64,000 nucleotides of DNA. It comes from SAR324 cluster bacterium SAR324-CTD7B. Lineage in GTDB: Bacteria; SAR324; NAC60-12. The notes below the pieces were generated by a model. That model was given only the letters and a program-made list of their open reading frames with translations. It ran no database searches and was not told the origin of the DNA. Positions within the stretch are counted from its first letter, which is position 1; the number at the start of each line of letters is the position of its first letter. The translations under genes were made by a program, and so were the position numbers. Positions 10,000 through 18,805 of the stretch are shown one piece after another. The stretch spans positions 1 through 64,000 of the forward strand of contig LSNO01000116.1 of assembly GCA_002082305.1 (NCBI GenBank), read 5' to 3'.

Positions 10000-10668
10000 A
10001 TGATTAGACTCTCAGTGGATACTTCATTTGAACATTTGGGTTTGTGTTTGACCCGAAATGGAGTGCCTTTGGCAAATTACTATTCTCTGTGTCATCGGAG
10101 GAATGCAACAATTATTTTTGAAGTTATTGATGATTTGCTGAAAAGCGCAGAGTTAAGCTTAGCGGAAGTTGATGCCTATGTTGTAAACTGCGGTCCCGGC
10201 TCTTACACAGGAGTCAGAATTGGAATGAGCGTGGCCAAAACTTTCGCCCAGGTTCACGATAAACCGGTAATTCCAGTCAATTCACTTGAATTACTTGCAG
10301 GACAAATCAGGCACCTGAAAAATGATTTTCCTGTATTGCTTAACTGTACCCGTAGAGAAATCTTTCACTCAGTTTTTCGCATAGTAGATGATCATCCGGT
10401 AGCACAGACTGCAATTCAACTCACCAGTCTAGAAAAATTCATTGAAATCTCAGGCGGTGTTCCGGTTGTCCATTATCGCGTCAACCCTGAGCGGCGAAAA
10501 CATGAGCCACTGTTTGAACAACTGGTTCTGCTGCCCTTGGATTATCCAGTTCCGGATGCTCAGCTTTTAGATCGCCTGGGTGCATATAAATTAGCTTCAT
10601 CTGCATTTGATCCGGATCTTCCAGTGCAACCGTTATATATAAAACGTGATGTAGAAAAACCTTTATAA
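10000..10668 (+). CDS. tsaB: tRNA threonylcarbamoyladenosine biosynthesis protein TsaB
   Basis: TsaB is the ASKHA-fold, enzymatically inactive partner of TsaD in t6A synthesis. The N-terminus begins with the typical LSVDTSFEHLGLCL strand-turn, followed by the family hallmark VVNCGPGSYTGVRIGMS and then AKTFAQ and PVIPVNSLELLA. At 222 aa it is normal size. An AGGA-type ribosome binding site lies about 7 bases before the ATG. It follows tsaE directly; the TsaD and TsaC functions are not in this window. Confidence 0.93.
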   Translation: MIRLSVDTSFEHLGLCLTRNGVPLANYYSLCHRRNATIIFEVIDDLLKSAELSLAEVDAYVVNCGPGSYTGVRIGMSVAKTFAQVHDKPVIPVNSLELLAGQIRHLKNDFPVLLNCTRREIFHSVFRIVDDHPVAQTAIQLTSLEKFIEISGGVPVVHYRVNPERRKHEPLFEQLVLLPLDYPVPDAQLLDRLGAYKLASSAFDPDLPVQPLYIKRDVEKPL

Positions 10669-10725
10669 ATGTTTTGGATCTGAGGATTTGGACTGAGAAA
10701 AAATCGCAGAAAGACTGACTTTAAA

Positions 10726-11577
10726 ATGCTATACCACACCTTTTCAACACAAGAAGAAATAGACCAGGAATACAATCCGCGCTTTATTGTAGAGAATACA
10801 GATGAGTTGATTCAAAGCTATTTTACCGAAAGCCAAAGAGTCCTCAGAGAATATTCAAACCGTTCCGCAGTGGCTTATGGTCCAACACCGTCGGAAACCC
10901 TTGACATTTTTCCTGCTGAAAAACTCTGTAGTCCTATTCACATTTTTTTTCATGGAGGTTACTGGCATTCGTTGACGAGCAGGGATTTTGCGTTTGTGGC
11001 AGAAGGGTTGGTACGAAACGGAATTACGGCGGTGCTGGTTAACTATGCTCTTTGTCCTTCAGTTAACATCGATGAGATTGTACGTCAATCGCGTGCCGCG
11101 GCAGCCTGGACTTATCGCAATGCAGAGGACTTTGGCGGAAATCCGGAGCGGATCTCGGTTTCCGGACATTCTGCCGGTGGTCATTTGACAGGAATGTTAC
11201 TGAGCACAGATTGGGAAAAAAACTATGGTTTACCTCCAAATTTGATCAAGGGATTTTTGCCTGTCAGCGGACTTTTTGACCTTAAACCATTTCCGTTTTC
11301 CTGGCTCCAGCCAAAATTGCTGCTGACTTCAGAACAAGTTCTCCGCAACAGTCCTGTATTCCTTAAACCTGTGTACACTCCACATGTTATGGTCGCAGTG
11401 GGCGCAGATGAATCGCATGAATTTCAGCGGCAATCGAAAAATTATACTATTTTTCTGCAAAAACACGGAGTTCCTGCAGAATATCTATCTATGCCCGGAA
11501 AAAACCATTTCAATATCATTCATGATTTTCTTGGTGACGGGGGACCGTTGTGTAAAAAAATTATTGAATGGAAATAA
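10726..11577 (+). CDS. Alpha/beta hydrolase, kynurenine formamidase/HSL-esterase-like
   Basis: This cytoplasmic serine hydrolase has the oxyanion-hole motif FFHGGYW (HGG-W as in arylformamidases and HSL-type esterases). Its nucleophile elbow is GHSAGGH with Ser149. The acid is probably in GADESHEF and the catalytic His in GKNHFNI near the C-terminus. The length of 283 aa is normal for the family. The exact substrate cannot be given; N-formylkynurenine or a small ester or amide are the usual ones for HGGYW proteins. It lies 58 bases after tsaB with only a weak ribosome binding site. No tryptophan catabolism genes are nearby. Confidence 0.85.
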   Translation: MLYHTFSTQEEIDQEYNPRFIVENTDELIQSYFTESQRVLREYSNRSAVAYGPTPSETLDIFPAEKLCSPIHIFFHGGYWHSLTSRDFAFVAEGLVRNGITAVLVNYALCPSVNIDEIVRQSRAAAAWTYRNAEDFGGNPERISVSGHSAGGHLTGMLLSTDWEKNYGLPPNLIKGFLPVSGLFDLKPFPFSWLQPKLLLTSEQVLRNSPVFLKPVYTPHVMVAVGADESHEFQRQSKNYTIFLQKHGVPAEYLSMPGKNHFNIIHDFLGDGGPLCKKIIEWK

Positions 11578-11692
11578 AAATTTTCAGAAATTAAAGAAAA
11601 GTAAAACAGGAAATGATGAGACATTCAGGATTGACACTTTATGGATCGGAACTGATAATAAAAACGCAAACTTAAACCAAAACAAAAAAACT

Positions 11693-12964
11693 ATGAATCT
11701 TGAAAATGCAACCAAAGAAGAACTGCAAACTTTGGAACAAAAACTTGCAGAAAAGTATCAGAAATATAAAGATGCCGCTTTAAATCTGGACCTTACCAGG
11801 GGAAAACCAGGAACTGCACAGCTGGAGCTTGCTGATGAAATGGAAGGCTTGCTCAAAGACAAACTGATTTTGGAGGATGGAACTGATCTCAGGAATTATG
11901 GGGGACTCGATGGGATTCCTGCAGCACGTAAACTGGGTGGCGAAATGCTTGACCTTCCGGAAACCGAAGTCATTTGTGGGGATCACAGCAGTTTGTCACT
12001 GATGTATCTTTACATGCTTCATGCTTTTTATCATGGCTCTCAAGGACCTAATACAGCCTGGGCCAGAGAAGGTGAAGTAAAATATCTGGCAGTTGTTCCA
12101 GGATACGATCGTCATTTTTCCATCTGTGAGGAACTGGGACTGCGGATGATTAGTGTAGACATGCTGGATGACGGACCTGATATGGACGCAGTAGAAGATT
12201 TGGTGCGCAATGATCACATGATCAAAGGGATGTGGTGCGTTCCTAAATATTCCAATCCCACAGGAAATGTATATTCTGAAGAAGTGGTGGAAAGAATCGC
12301 TGCACTTGGTAAAATTTCAGGCTCAAATTTTCGCGTGATGTGGGACAATGCATACGGAGTACATGACCTCTTTGAAAATCCGCAGCAGTTGGCAAATGTG
12401 ATGGATTTCTGCCGAAAATATGGAACTGTTGACAATTTAATTTTAACTGCATCTACTTCAAAGATAACTTATGCAGGAGGCGGGATTTCATTTTTGGGTG
12501 CATCTGAGAAAAACCTGGAACATTTTCGTAAACGCCTTGCCGTCATGAGCATTGGTCCAAACAAACTCAATCAGCAGAGGCAAGTTCTCTTTCTAAAAAA
12601 TTTAGCAGGTGTACTGGCACATATGAGAAAACATGCTGAAATTCTGCGGCCCAAGTTTGCAATGGTACAAAAACATCTTGAAAGCGAGTTGGCTGGAAAA
12701 GGTGTGGGAACCTGGTCTAATCCGAAAGGCGGATATTTTGTCTCGTTTGACGCATTGCCCGGACTGGCGCAGGAAATAATCCGTCTTGCCGGTGAGGCTG
12801 GAGTTAAACTGACTCCGGCTGGAGCAACATACCCCTATTCTCATGATCCCAATGATAAAACTATAAGACTGGCCCCCACGTTTCCAAGTGTTGAAGATTT
12901 GGATCAGGCAATGCAGATTTTTGTAATCTGTGTCCAGTTGGCTTCCATTCGGCAACGGCTATAA
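11693..12964 (+). CDS. PLP-dependent aminotransferase (aspartate aminotransferase-like subgroup)
   Basis: This is a fold-type I aminotransferase. LDLTRGKPGTAQLELADEM and LRNYGGLDGIPAARKL are typical of the atypical aspartate aminotransferase family found in actinobacteria and some proteobacteria. CVPKYSNPTGNVYS carries the substrate-site Asn, and STSKITYAGGGISF the Schiff-base Lys. I start at ATG 11693 (423 aa). The open frame upstream overlaps the hydrolase gene out of frame and has no family sequence. The likely reaction is aspartate or another amino acid plus 2-oxoglutarate. The run of A-rich sequence just before the start could act as a weak binding site. Confidence 0.88.
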   Translation: MNLENATKEELQTLEQKLAEKYQKYKDAALNLDLTRGKPGTAQLELADEMEGLLKDKLILEDGTDLRNYGGLDGIPAARKLGGEMLDLPETEVICGDHSSLSLMYLYMLHAFYHGSQGPNTAWAREGEVKYLAVVPGYDRHFSICEELGLRMISVDMLDDGPDMDAVEDLVRNDHMIKGMWCVPKYSNPTGNVYSEEVVERIAALGKISGSNFRVMWDNAYGVHDLFENPQQLANVMDFCRKYGTVDNLILTASTSKITYAGGGISFLGASEKNLEHFRKRLAVMSIGPNKLNQQRQVLFLKNLAGVLAHMRKHAEILRPKFAMVQKHLESELAGKGVGTWSNPKGGYFVSFDALPGLAQEIIRLAGEAGVKLTPAGATYPYSHDPNDKTIRLAPTFPSVEDLDQAMQIFVICVQLASIRQRL

Positions 12965-13085
12965 ATCTTTGTCCATTTCTATTCTGTAATAAACTTGAAA
13001 AACCTGACTGGTTGCATTGTCGTTCAGAAACTATTTAAACTCATCGGTATCGTAAATAAAAACCTGAAACCTGAAACCTCGTATA

Positions 13086-14903
13086 TTGAATAAAGAAGTC
13101 AACGACTGGGAATTATTTCAGCGGTTTCTCGTTTACGTGCGTCCGTACTGGAAAAGCGTGGTACTGGGAGTTGCTACAGTTCCGTTCTCAATTGCGGCAA
13201 CTTTGCTCCTGCCATGGCTATTAATTCAAATTATTGATGAACATGTAATTCCCGGTGATCTGGACGGATTGTTTCGGATAGTGGTTCTCATGGCTGGAGC
13301 AGTTGCTGTCGGTTATTTTTCAGATTCAATTTATACATTTTACCTCCAAAAAACCGGCCAGTTAGCTATTAGTGCGATGCGCAGTGATCTCTATGCGCAC
13401 ATCCTTTCTATGCCCCGCTCTTTCTTTGACCAGCGTCCAATTGGTGTGATTTTGACACGTCTCACAAGTGACATGGAAGCACTCAATGATTCTCTAGCCA
13501 TTGGTGTACTTTCTATTTTTACCGACTTTCTTAAGACAATTGCGTTGCTAATATTGTTGATAATCCTGAGTTGGAAGCTCACGCTGGTAGTGCTGCTGAT
13601 TTTACCTCCAATATATTTTGTCAGCAATTTTCTGCGGTCGAGATTGCGGCATTATTACAATCTGACTCGGGAGGCGCTTGCGGACGCTACTGGTTACCTG
13701 CAGGAATGTTTGAATGGTGTAAAAACAATCCAGTTGTATGCAGCAGAAGCCAAAGTTCGAAAACAATTTGAAGCAAAAACCAGGCATTTTTTTAAGGCAC
13801 AGACCCACTCAAATTTTTATGATGCAGCTCTTTTTTCTGTGATTGAAGGTATTACCTCAATTGCACTGGCCTTGATGCTTTGGTATGGAGCCCAGCAAAT
13901 TCTTACAGGACTTGTCTCAATTGGAGTTTTGGTTGGATTCATAAATACGTTGAACCGCATTTTTGTTCCAATTCGAGAATTTACTCAACAAATTTCCGTT
14001 TTCCAGCGCTCGCTTTCTGCACTGGAAAATATTGACAAACTATTTCGTGAAATTCCGGAAGATCAAGATACGGCAGACATGCCTTCCTATGCGACCAATT
14101 CCAGAAAATATACTCCAGAAGAAATTATGAAACGTTTTCAGGAATTTGAAGAATTACGTTTTGAAAATGTTCACTTCCGCTACACAGAGGATGGACCATG
14201 GGTCCTGCAGGGAGTCTCGTTTATAGTCCGTAAAGGCGATCGCCTGGCTATCGTTGGAGCAACTGGTTCAGGAAAATCTACAATTGTCCGTATTCTTACT
14301 AGAACTTATACACGTTATCAGGGTTCTATCAAAATAAATGGTGTGGAGCTTTACGAAATATCACGGGATCATTTGCAGTTGATGATAGCAATGATGCAGC
14401 AGGATTCGCATTTGTTTGAGGAAAGTATCGGCTTCAATATTGCTCTGAACCGTCCGGAAGTTTCTCCTGAAAAAGTCAAAGAAGCTGCAAAATATGTCTA
14501 TGCTCATACATTTATTGAACTCCTGCCTGAGAAATATGATTTCAAAATTCTCGAAGGTGGAAAAAATCTTTCTGAGGGAGAAGGACGCTTGATCGTTTTT
14601 GCCCGTGCATTGGCAGGTGAAAGCGATTTAATAGTATTGGACGAGGCCACCAGTTCCGTTGATTCTGTTACAGAAAATCTTATTCAGAAAGCTATTGAAC
14701 GCATTTTTCATGATAAAACGGTGATTGCCATTGCACATAGACTGAGTACAATTCGAAATTCTGATTTGATACTTGTTATTGATGCCGGTAAAATAGTTGA
14801 ACGTGGATCACATGCTGAGCTAATGCAACTTAGCGGAGTTTACGCCAGTCTGCTAGAAACACTTGAGAAGGAAACTGAGCTGGTCTCTGTGCCTGCGAAA
14901 TAA
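13086..14903 (+). CDS. ABC exporter, fused permease and ATPase (MsbA/MdlB-like)
   Basis: A half-transporter with six predicted membrane helices in the first ~310 residues and an ATPase domain after ~350. Walker A is GATGSGKST, the Q-loop is MMQQDSHLFEES, Walker B is LIVLDEATSSVD and the H-loop is IAHRLST. The signature motif reads NLSEGEGRL rather than LSGGQ, so the last two consensus residues differ. It works as a homodimer or with a second half-transporter. The substrate is unknown (lipid, drug or peptide). The start is a TTG with no clear ribosome binding site; no in-frame ATG occurs nearby, and the N-terminal DWELFQRFLVYVRPYW fits the family. Confidence 0.93.
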   Translation: MNKEVNDWELFQRFLVYVRPYWKSVVLGVATVPFSIAATLLLPWLLIQIIDEHVIPGDLDGLFRIVVLMAGAVAVGYFSDSIYTFYLQKTGQLAISAMRSDLYAHILSMPRSFFDQRPIGVILTRLTSDMEALNDSLAIGVLSIFTDFLKTIALLILLIILSWKLTLVVLLILPPIYFVSNFLRSRLRHYYNLTREALADATGYLQECLNGVKTIQLYAAEAKVRKQFEAKTRHFFKAQTHSNFYDAALFSVIEGITSIALALMLWYGAQQILTGLVSIGVLVGFINTLNRIFVPIREFTQQISVFQRSLSALENIDKLFREIPEDQDTADMPSYATNSRKYTPEEIMKRFQEFEELRFENVHFRYTEDGPWVLQGVSFIVRKGDRLAIVGATGSGKSTIVRILTRTYTRYQGSIKINGVELYEISRDHLQLMIAMMQQDSHLFEESIGFNIALNRPEVSPEKVKEAAKYVYAHTFIELLPEKYDFKILEGGKNLSEGEGRLIVFARALAGESDLIVLDEATSSVDSVTENLIQKAIERIFHDKTVIAIAHRLSTIRNSDLILVIDAGKIVERGSHAELMQLSGVYASLLETLEKETELVSVPAK

Positions 14904-14942
14904 ATAATTTTGACAAAGTGGAAAGTGAAATGCATTTTTTTC

Positions 14943-14970
14943 TTGCATTTATTATTTTCCCTGTCATAAT
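14943..14970 (+). promoter_or_regulatory. Possible vegetative promoter for csp
   Basis: TTGCAT (14943-14948) and CATAAT (14965-14970) are separated by 16 bases, giving a fair -10 and a poor -35 match. It would yield a 5' leader of about 50 bases for the cold-shock gene. The call rests on spacing and position only. Confidence 0.3.
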
Positions 14971-14981
14971 TATGGTTTCTT

Positions 14982-15006
14982 CTCTTCATTTAGAAGAGTA
15001 TTTTTA
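14982..15006 (+). terminator. Hairpin followed by T-rich tract, end of ABC gene or csp leader
   Basis: CTCTTC (14982-14987), loop ATTTA, then GAAGAG (14993-14998), followed by TATTTTTAATT. It could be a weak intrinsic terminator for the ABC exporter gene. If the promoter at 14943 is used, it is instead a leader hairpin in the cold-shock mRNA. Confidence 0.4.
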
Positions 15007-15025
15007 ATTAAAATATAAGGTCAAA

Positions 15026-15220
15026 ATGGCAACAGGCAAAGTAAAATGGTTCAACGAACGTAAAGGATACGGGTTCATCGAGCAGGAGTCCGGAAAAGAC
15101 TTGTTCGTTCATCATTCTGAGGTCCGCGGGGGATATCTCAGAGAAGGAGAAAATGTGGAATTCGAAATTGGAGAAGGGCAAAAAGGCCCTTGTGCGGTTA
15201 GTGTTCAAACTGCTTCATAA
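15026..15220 (+). CDS. Cold-shock domain protein (CspA family)
   Basis: A 64-aa single-stranded nucleic-acid-binding protein and RNA chaperone with an OB fold. Both RNP motifs are present: KGYGFIEQ (RNP1, consensus KGFGFI) and DLFVHHSEV (RNP2, consensus VFVHFS). The N-terminus [16 protein letters not shown] is classic. AAGGT lies about 6 bases before the ATG. It is monocistronic, between a leader hairpin and a strong downstream terminator. Confidence 0.96.
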   Translation: MATGKVKWFNERKGYGFIEQESGKDLFVHHSEVRGGYLREGENVEFEIGEGQKGPCAVSVQTAS

Positions 15221-15246
15221 TTCATTTTAGGAAAAAAGCGATTAAG

Positions 15247-15284
15247 ACGGGATGGTTGCACGAGCGGTCATCCCGTTTTTTTTT
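15247..15284 (+). terminator. Rho-independent terminator of csp
   Basis: A perfect 8-bp stem, ACGGGATG (15247-15254) with CATCCCGT (15269-15276), has a 14-base loop and runs straight into nine T residues (15276-15284). It lies 26 bases after the csp stop codon. Confidence 0.92.
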
Positions 15285-15324
15285 GTCCTTATTCTGCAAA
15301 TACAACAAAACTACTTTAAATCAA

Positions 15325-16245
15325 ATGAATTATCTTAAGGAAGATTTTCAAGAATTTACAAATGCATTACGTACTTTGAAGTTTTGGTACATGCTACTAA
15401 CGCTGACACTTGGTTGCTTTATCTTCAGTTTTGTCGTAAACGGAATTCTTTTGCCTCACAATTTTTTTGCCGGAGGACTGACTGGACTGGCATTATTGTT
15501 TTATGATTCTATAAAGGAATATATCTCTTTCAGCTTACTCTATGCTCTTCTCAATATACCAATATTTATAATTGGCTTTCGAGAATTTTCTCTGAAATTC
15601 ATCATCACTTCACTGATTGGTATGGGGATTTATTCTTTGAGTCTTCAATTAACACAAGGAGTTGAAATTTCAATAAATGATCCCATGTTGGCAGCCATTT
15701 TTGGAGGAGTGTTGGCTGGTTTTGGTACCGGTTTTTATTTGCGTTTGGGTGGCTCGGTTGGTGGTCTGGATATCGTGGGAACTGTGATAAAAAAACGCTT
15801 TGCAATTCCTATTGGTACAGTTTTTAACCTGGTAAACATTGTGGTTATTTTCAGTAACGCATACCTTTATCACTTGGAAACGGCTCTCTTTACTGGAGTC
15901 TTCATGTATGTTTTCAGTTGGAGTATGCAAAAAGGGCAGGTTGGGTTGTCTCAGCGAAAATCAATTTTCATCATTTCCTCCAAGCCTGATGAAGTTGCAG
16001 AAAAGGTGTTGAAAAAACTGGATCGTGGATTTACTTATTTCCATGCCTCCGGTGGATTTGCAGGTGAAGAAAAGCAGGTGATTTATACAGTAATTAATAT
16101 GCTGGAACTGGGACGGCTCAAAGAATATTTGTTTGATACTGATCCAGAGGCTTTTATCTCTGTTCAAGACACAGGAGATGTCATTGGCAAACGCTTTTTG
16201 ACCTGGGAAGATGAGGGATTCAGGAAACGAAAAAAGGATAACTAA
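15325..16245 (+). CDS. YitT-family inner-membrane protein (DUF161 + DUF2179)
   Basis: Five or six predicted membrane helices occupy residues ~25-205, including LGCFIFSFVVNGILL and the Gly-rich segment GFGTGFYLRLGGSVGGLDI that is diagnostic for YitT proteins. A soluble C-terminal domain of ~80 residues (KSIFIISSKPDEVAEKVLKK and following) matches the DUF2179 part. The molecular function of the family is unsettled. I start at ATG 15325 (306 aa); the upstream frame runs back through the csp terminator and cannot be coding. Confidence 0.88.
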   Translation: MNYLKEDFQEFTNALRTLKFWYMLLTLTLGCFIFSFVVNGILLPHNFFAGGLTGLALLFYDSIKEYISFSLLYALLNIPIFIIGFREFSLKFIITSLIGMGIYSLSLQLTQGVEISINDPMLAAIFGGVLAGFGTGFYLRLGGSVGGLDIVGTVIKKRFAIPIGTVFNLVNIVVIFSNAYLYHLETALFTGVFMYVFSWSMQKGQVGLSQRKSIFIISSKPDEVAEKVLKKLDRGFTYFHASGGFAGEEKQVIYTVINMLELGRLKEYLFDTDPEAFISVQDTGDVIGKRFLTWEDEGFRKRKKDN

Positions 16246-16295
16246 GGTATTAAGCAGTAAATTAGCTCAAGGAAAGATTTAACTTTGCAGACAAC

Positions 16296-16736
16296 TCAGG
16301 TCGAATCAGGTTTACCGGCTGCTTTAAGAATTATTTTTCTTGTTTTATCTAACAAAGAAATCGAGCCGAGTTTGTTTAAGTTGAACCACTGTACATCCTG
16401 TGCATCATCTCCGGGACTGCATTCTCCTGACAGCCAATGTGTTCGATAATCTGCCACGATGTAATGGTAGAGTATTTTCCCTTCTTCGTCGGGAACTATA
16501 ATATCTATGACGTCAATTAAAGTTAATTCATTAACTTCAACTCCTGTCTCTTCCATTAATTCTCGGCGAGCTGCTTGAGTTACAGTTTCACCAAGCCGCT
16601 GTTTACCTCCGGGGATGCTCCACTGTCCTTTATATGGAGCTTTTTTACGTTTAACCAGTAAGACTTCTTCATTACGGAAAACAACAACTCCCACTCCTGC
16701 AATGGGGCGCTCCGGATATTCAATGTTTTTTCTCAT
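16296..16736 (-). CDS. Nudix hydrolase (MutT/ADP-ribose pyrophosphatase-like)
   Basis: The Nudix box is complete: GGKQRLGETVTQAARRELME followed by ETGV, fitting GX5EX7REUXEEXGU. The product is a 146-aa cytoplasmic pyrophosphohydrolase of a nucleoside diphosphate derivative; the substrate is not predictable. Its ATG overlaps the TGA of the upstream deaminase gene (ATGA), so the two are translationally coupled and probably act in the same nucleotide or flavin-related process or housecleaning step. Confidence 0.92.
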   Translation of the reverse strand: MRKNIEYPERPIAGVGVVVFRNEEVLLVKRKKAPYKGQWSIPGGKQRLGETVTQAARRELMEETGVEVNELTLIDVIDIIVPDEEGKILYHYIVADYRTHWLSGECSPGDDAQDVQWFNLNKLGSISLLDKTRKIILKAAGKPDST

Positions 16737-17179
16737 TCGTATTTAAGTAACCAGTCTTTCAAAGACTTCCGTGCATCCTGCTCCTCTATTCCCTCAGTTA
16801 CCAGTACTCCGCTTTCCCTGAGCATTCGTACACCTTCAGCATTAACTTTTGGATGTGGATCTCTGATAGCGATTACAACGTGTGAAATTTGTTTTTCAAC
16901 AATGGTTTCTGCACAGGATGGAGTTCTGCCGTGGAAAGAACACGGTTCCAAGGTACAGTAAAGCGTTGATCCGGTGAGAGAGTGGCCCTGTTTTTCAGCA
17001 TTAAGAATTGCATCTGCTTCAGCATGTGCTTCTCCTGGTGGATGTGTATGACCTTCTCCCAGCACTTTCTCACCCCTTACAATCACACATCCAACCCAAG
17101 GATTATCTCCAGTTTTATTACGAACCTGTTCACCCAGTTCTAAAGCGCGCTTCATGAATCGCAGTTTAATTTCGGACAT
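16733..17179 (-). CDS. RibD-like pyrimidine deaminase, stand-alone domain
   Basis: The zinc-binding cytidine-deaminase-fold motifs are present: HAEADAI (catalytic HAE) and LEPCSFHGRTPSC (PCxxxxxxPxC with the extra His/Gly/Thr of RibD-type riboflavin deaminases). NPWVGCVIV and GHTHPPGEAHAE are also RibD-like. At 148 aa it has only the deaminase half; the C-terminal reductase domain of bifunctional RibD is missing. I start at the second Met (17179), where the family sequence begins; the eight upstream residues are a Leu run without family support. Riboflavin synthesis is the obvious role if a separate reductase exists elsewhere. Confidence 0.85.
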   Translation of the reverse strand: MSEIKLRFMKRALELGEQVRNKTGDNPWVGCVIVRGEKVLGEGHTHPPGEAHAEADAILNAEKQGHSLTGSTLYCTLEPCSFHGRTPSCAETIVEKQISHVVIAIRDPHPKVNAEGVRMLRESGVLVTEGIEEQDARKSLKDWLLKYE

Positions 17180-17285
17180 GTAAAGTAATAATAAAAGCAG
17201 CATAAATTAAACACAGATAATGATACTGTGTCATTAAGCCAGGTTGTTATTCAATAAGTTGAAGAATAAAAATATAGAATTATTT

Positions 17286-17864
17286 TCAAAAAATAAATCC
17301 TATTCCGACACTTACCTGGCTCGAAAGTAATTTTACAGGATCAGCAAGTGTTACTGTTTTTCCTGAAATTTGGCTTTGATAATTCTTATATTCTATATTA
17401 TTTTGCCGGTAACCCAATAATAACTCTCCCCCAATAAAAGGAATACCTAAATTAAAAAAGACTGCTCCTCCAGTACTGTTTTCAGTCGCATAGCTAACTC
17501 CATTCAGACTTAGTTCGCCCCGTCCATTAATTAAACGACCTGCTCCAAAAGTAAAACTGAGCGAGTTCCCAATTGTGTATGATAAATCCAGGCTGTCGTT
17601 CCTGAATATGTAGGAAACTCCTTCGAGACTTACGTTTGAACGTAACGTGCTGTAACCGACTCCGATTCCATTTGCAAATACCAAATTTCCACTGTGTCCG
17701 GATGTATTGAGTTTTTCAGCAGCCTTGCTTGAGCCAAATGTGATTTCACTTTCTGCAGAAGTTGGCACAAAATAGCGCAGGCGCCAAAGTTCTGCTGCTT
17801 CTGCAGAAAATGCTGTCAACATTAAAAACGCAACAAATAAGAAAATTTTTGCTAACTTTGGCAC
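17286..17864 (-). CDS. Small outer-membrane beta-barrel candidate, 192 aa
   Basis: A signal peptide (MPKLAKIFLFVAFLMLTAFS, cleaving near AEAAE) is followed by alternating polar and hydrophobic strands with many Gly and Asn and no Cys, ending in GIGFIF. The C-terminal aromatic residue is what BamA-recognised barrels carry. About eight strands can be drawn. I do not recognise the family. It is transcribed alone, divergently from the EI24-like gene. Confidence 0.65.
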   Translation of the reverse strand: MPKLAKIFLFVAFLMLTAFSAEAAELWRLRYFVPTSAESEITFGSSKAAEKLNTSGHSGNLVFANGIGVGYSTLRSNVSLEGVSYIFRNDSLDLSYTIGNSLSFTFGAGRLINGRGELSLNGVSYATENSTGGAVFFNLGIPFIGGELLLGYRQNNIEYKNYQSQISGKTVTLADPVKLLSSQVSVGIGFIF

Positions 17865-18061
17865 TGTAAATTGTTGTAGGTTGATTTGAGATGTAAAATT
17901 GTCCCCTCAATTCATGCAAATTAAGTGCTTTTTACAGTGTTTACTTCAAAATCAAAAACCGCAAAGATCATTCATTATTCATACGCTGGCAGAATTTGCA
18001 TAAGTCGTTTAAACTGGGAAATAAAATTCTACTCAAATAACAGATGTGAAAGAATAAAAAA

Positions 18062-18805
18062 ATGCAGAAAAAAGTTAAGCTGCAAAAAACAAATGCCATC
18101 ACAGTATTTGGTGCCGGGCATCAGGCTTTAGCTGAAATTGAAGGCCTGCGAGGCATGGCTGTTCGAGGAATGTTTTTTAATTATCTCATCTTTTTTGCAG
18201 TTTCACTGGCGTTGAACGGTTTGTTTTATTTTCAACTTCTCGGTCCGTTTATCAACTGGCTTTTTGGTGGAGACGGGTTTTGGGCTGCTGTCGGTACAAT
18301 AGTTTTGTGGAGTATTCAACTTACTGTCGCAGCTGTTATTGCCATGGTATCCTTACGATTTTCTGTTGAACTGCTTAGTCTCTGGCACCAAAGTTTAGTA
18401 CAGCGGATTATAACACATTTCAGACAAATTGAAGAACCTGTGTTTTCTTTTAAAGCTTGGTTAGCTGAAATAAATCATATTTTGAAAGAAGCACTTAAAG
18501 CCTGTCTGTTCCCAGTATTGCTAATTTTTGTCGGTTTGATTCCGGTTATAGGTCTCCCAATTGTTTTTATGCTTGAATCTCATCTGATGGGACGGGAAGG
18601 TGTCATCGTTTATTTAGATAGTTTGACAAATCAGGAGGAAGCCGTAGAACTCCGGAAGATGTGGCGCTGGATGCCGATTAGAATAGGCTGGCTGCCGGCG
18701 TTTCTCGCTTTTATTCCGTTTGTTGGTTGGTTGTTTTTGCCGCTGTCATTGACTTATGAAGTGGTTGGTTTTGCCTATTTAGTCGAAAAATCCCGGAATA
18801 ATTGA
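18062..18805 (+). CDS. EI24/CysZ-like inner-membrane protein
   Basis: A 247-aa polytopic membrane protein with helices at ~40-60, ~75-100, ~150-180 and ~215-240. The pattern RGMFFNYLIFFAVSLAL, the long amphipathic stretch SFKAWLAEINHILKEALKAC, and FVGLIPVIGLPIVFMLES fit the EI24 family that includes CysZ sulfate permease. No sulfate-assimilation genes are adjacent, so the substrate is open. Its stop codon abuts the stop of the convergent ROK gene with no base between, leaving no room for a shared terminator outside coding sequence. Confidence 0.6.
   Translation: MQKKVKLQKTNAITVFGAGHQALAEIEGLRGMAVRGMFFNYLIFFAVSLALNGLFYFQLLGPFINWLFGGDGFWAAVGTIVLWSIQLTVAAVIAMVSLRFSVELLSLWHQSLVQRIITHFRQIEEPVFSFKAWLAEINHILKEALKACLFPVLLIFVGLIPVIGLPIVFMLESHLMGREGVIVYLDSLTNQEEAVELRKMWRWMPIRIGWLPAFLAFIPFVGWLFLPLSLTYEVVGFAYLVEKSRNN

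Noticed and set aside
11384-11692. Upstream extension of the aminotransferase frame by 103 codons
   Set aside because: It overlaps the hydrolase gene in another frame and shows no family sequence; ATG 11693 gives the normal N-terminus.
13060-13080. CCTGAAA tandem copies before the ABC exporter
   Set aside because: Only two 7-base units; too short to call a repeat element.
15256-15324. Upstream extension of the YitT gene
   Set aside because: The frame runs back through the csp terminator hairpin, so it cannot be part of the mRNA coding region.
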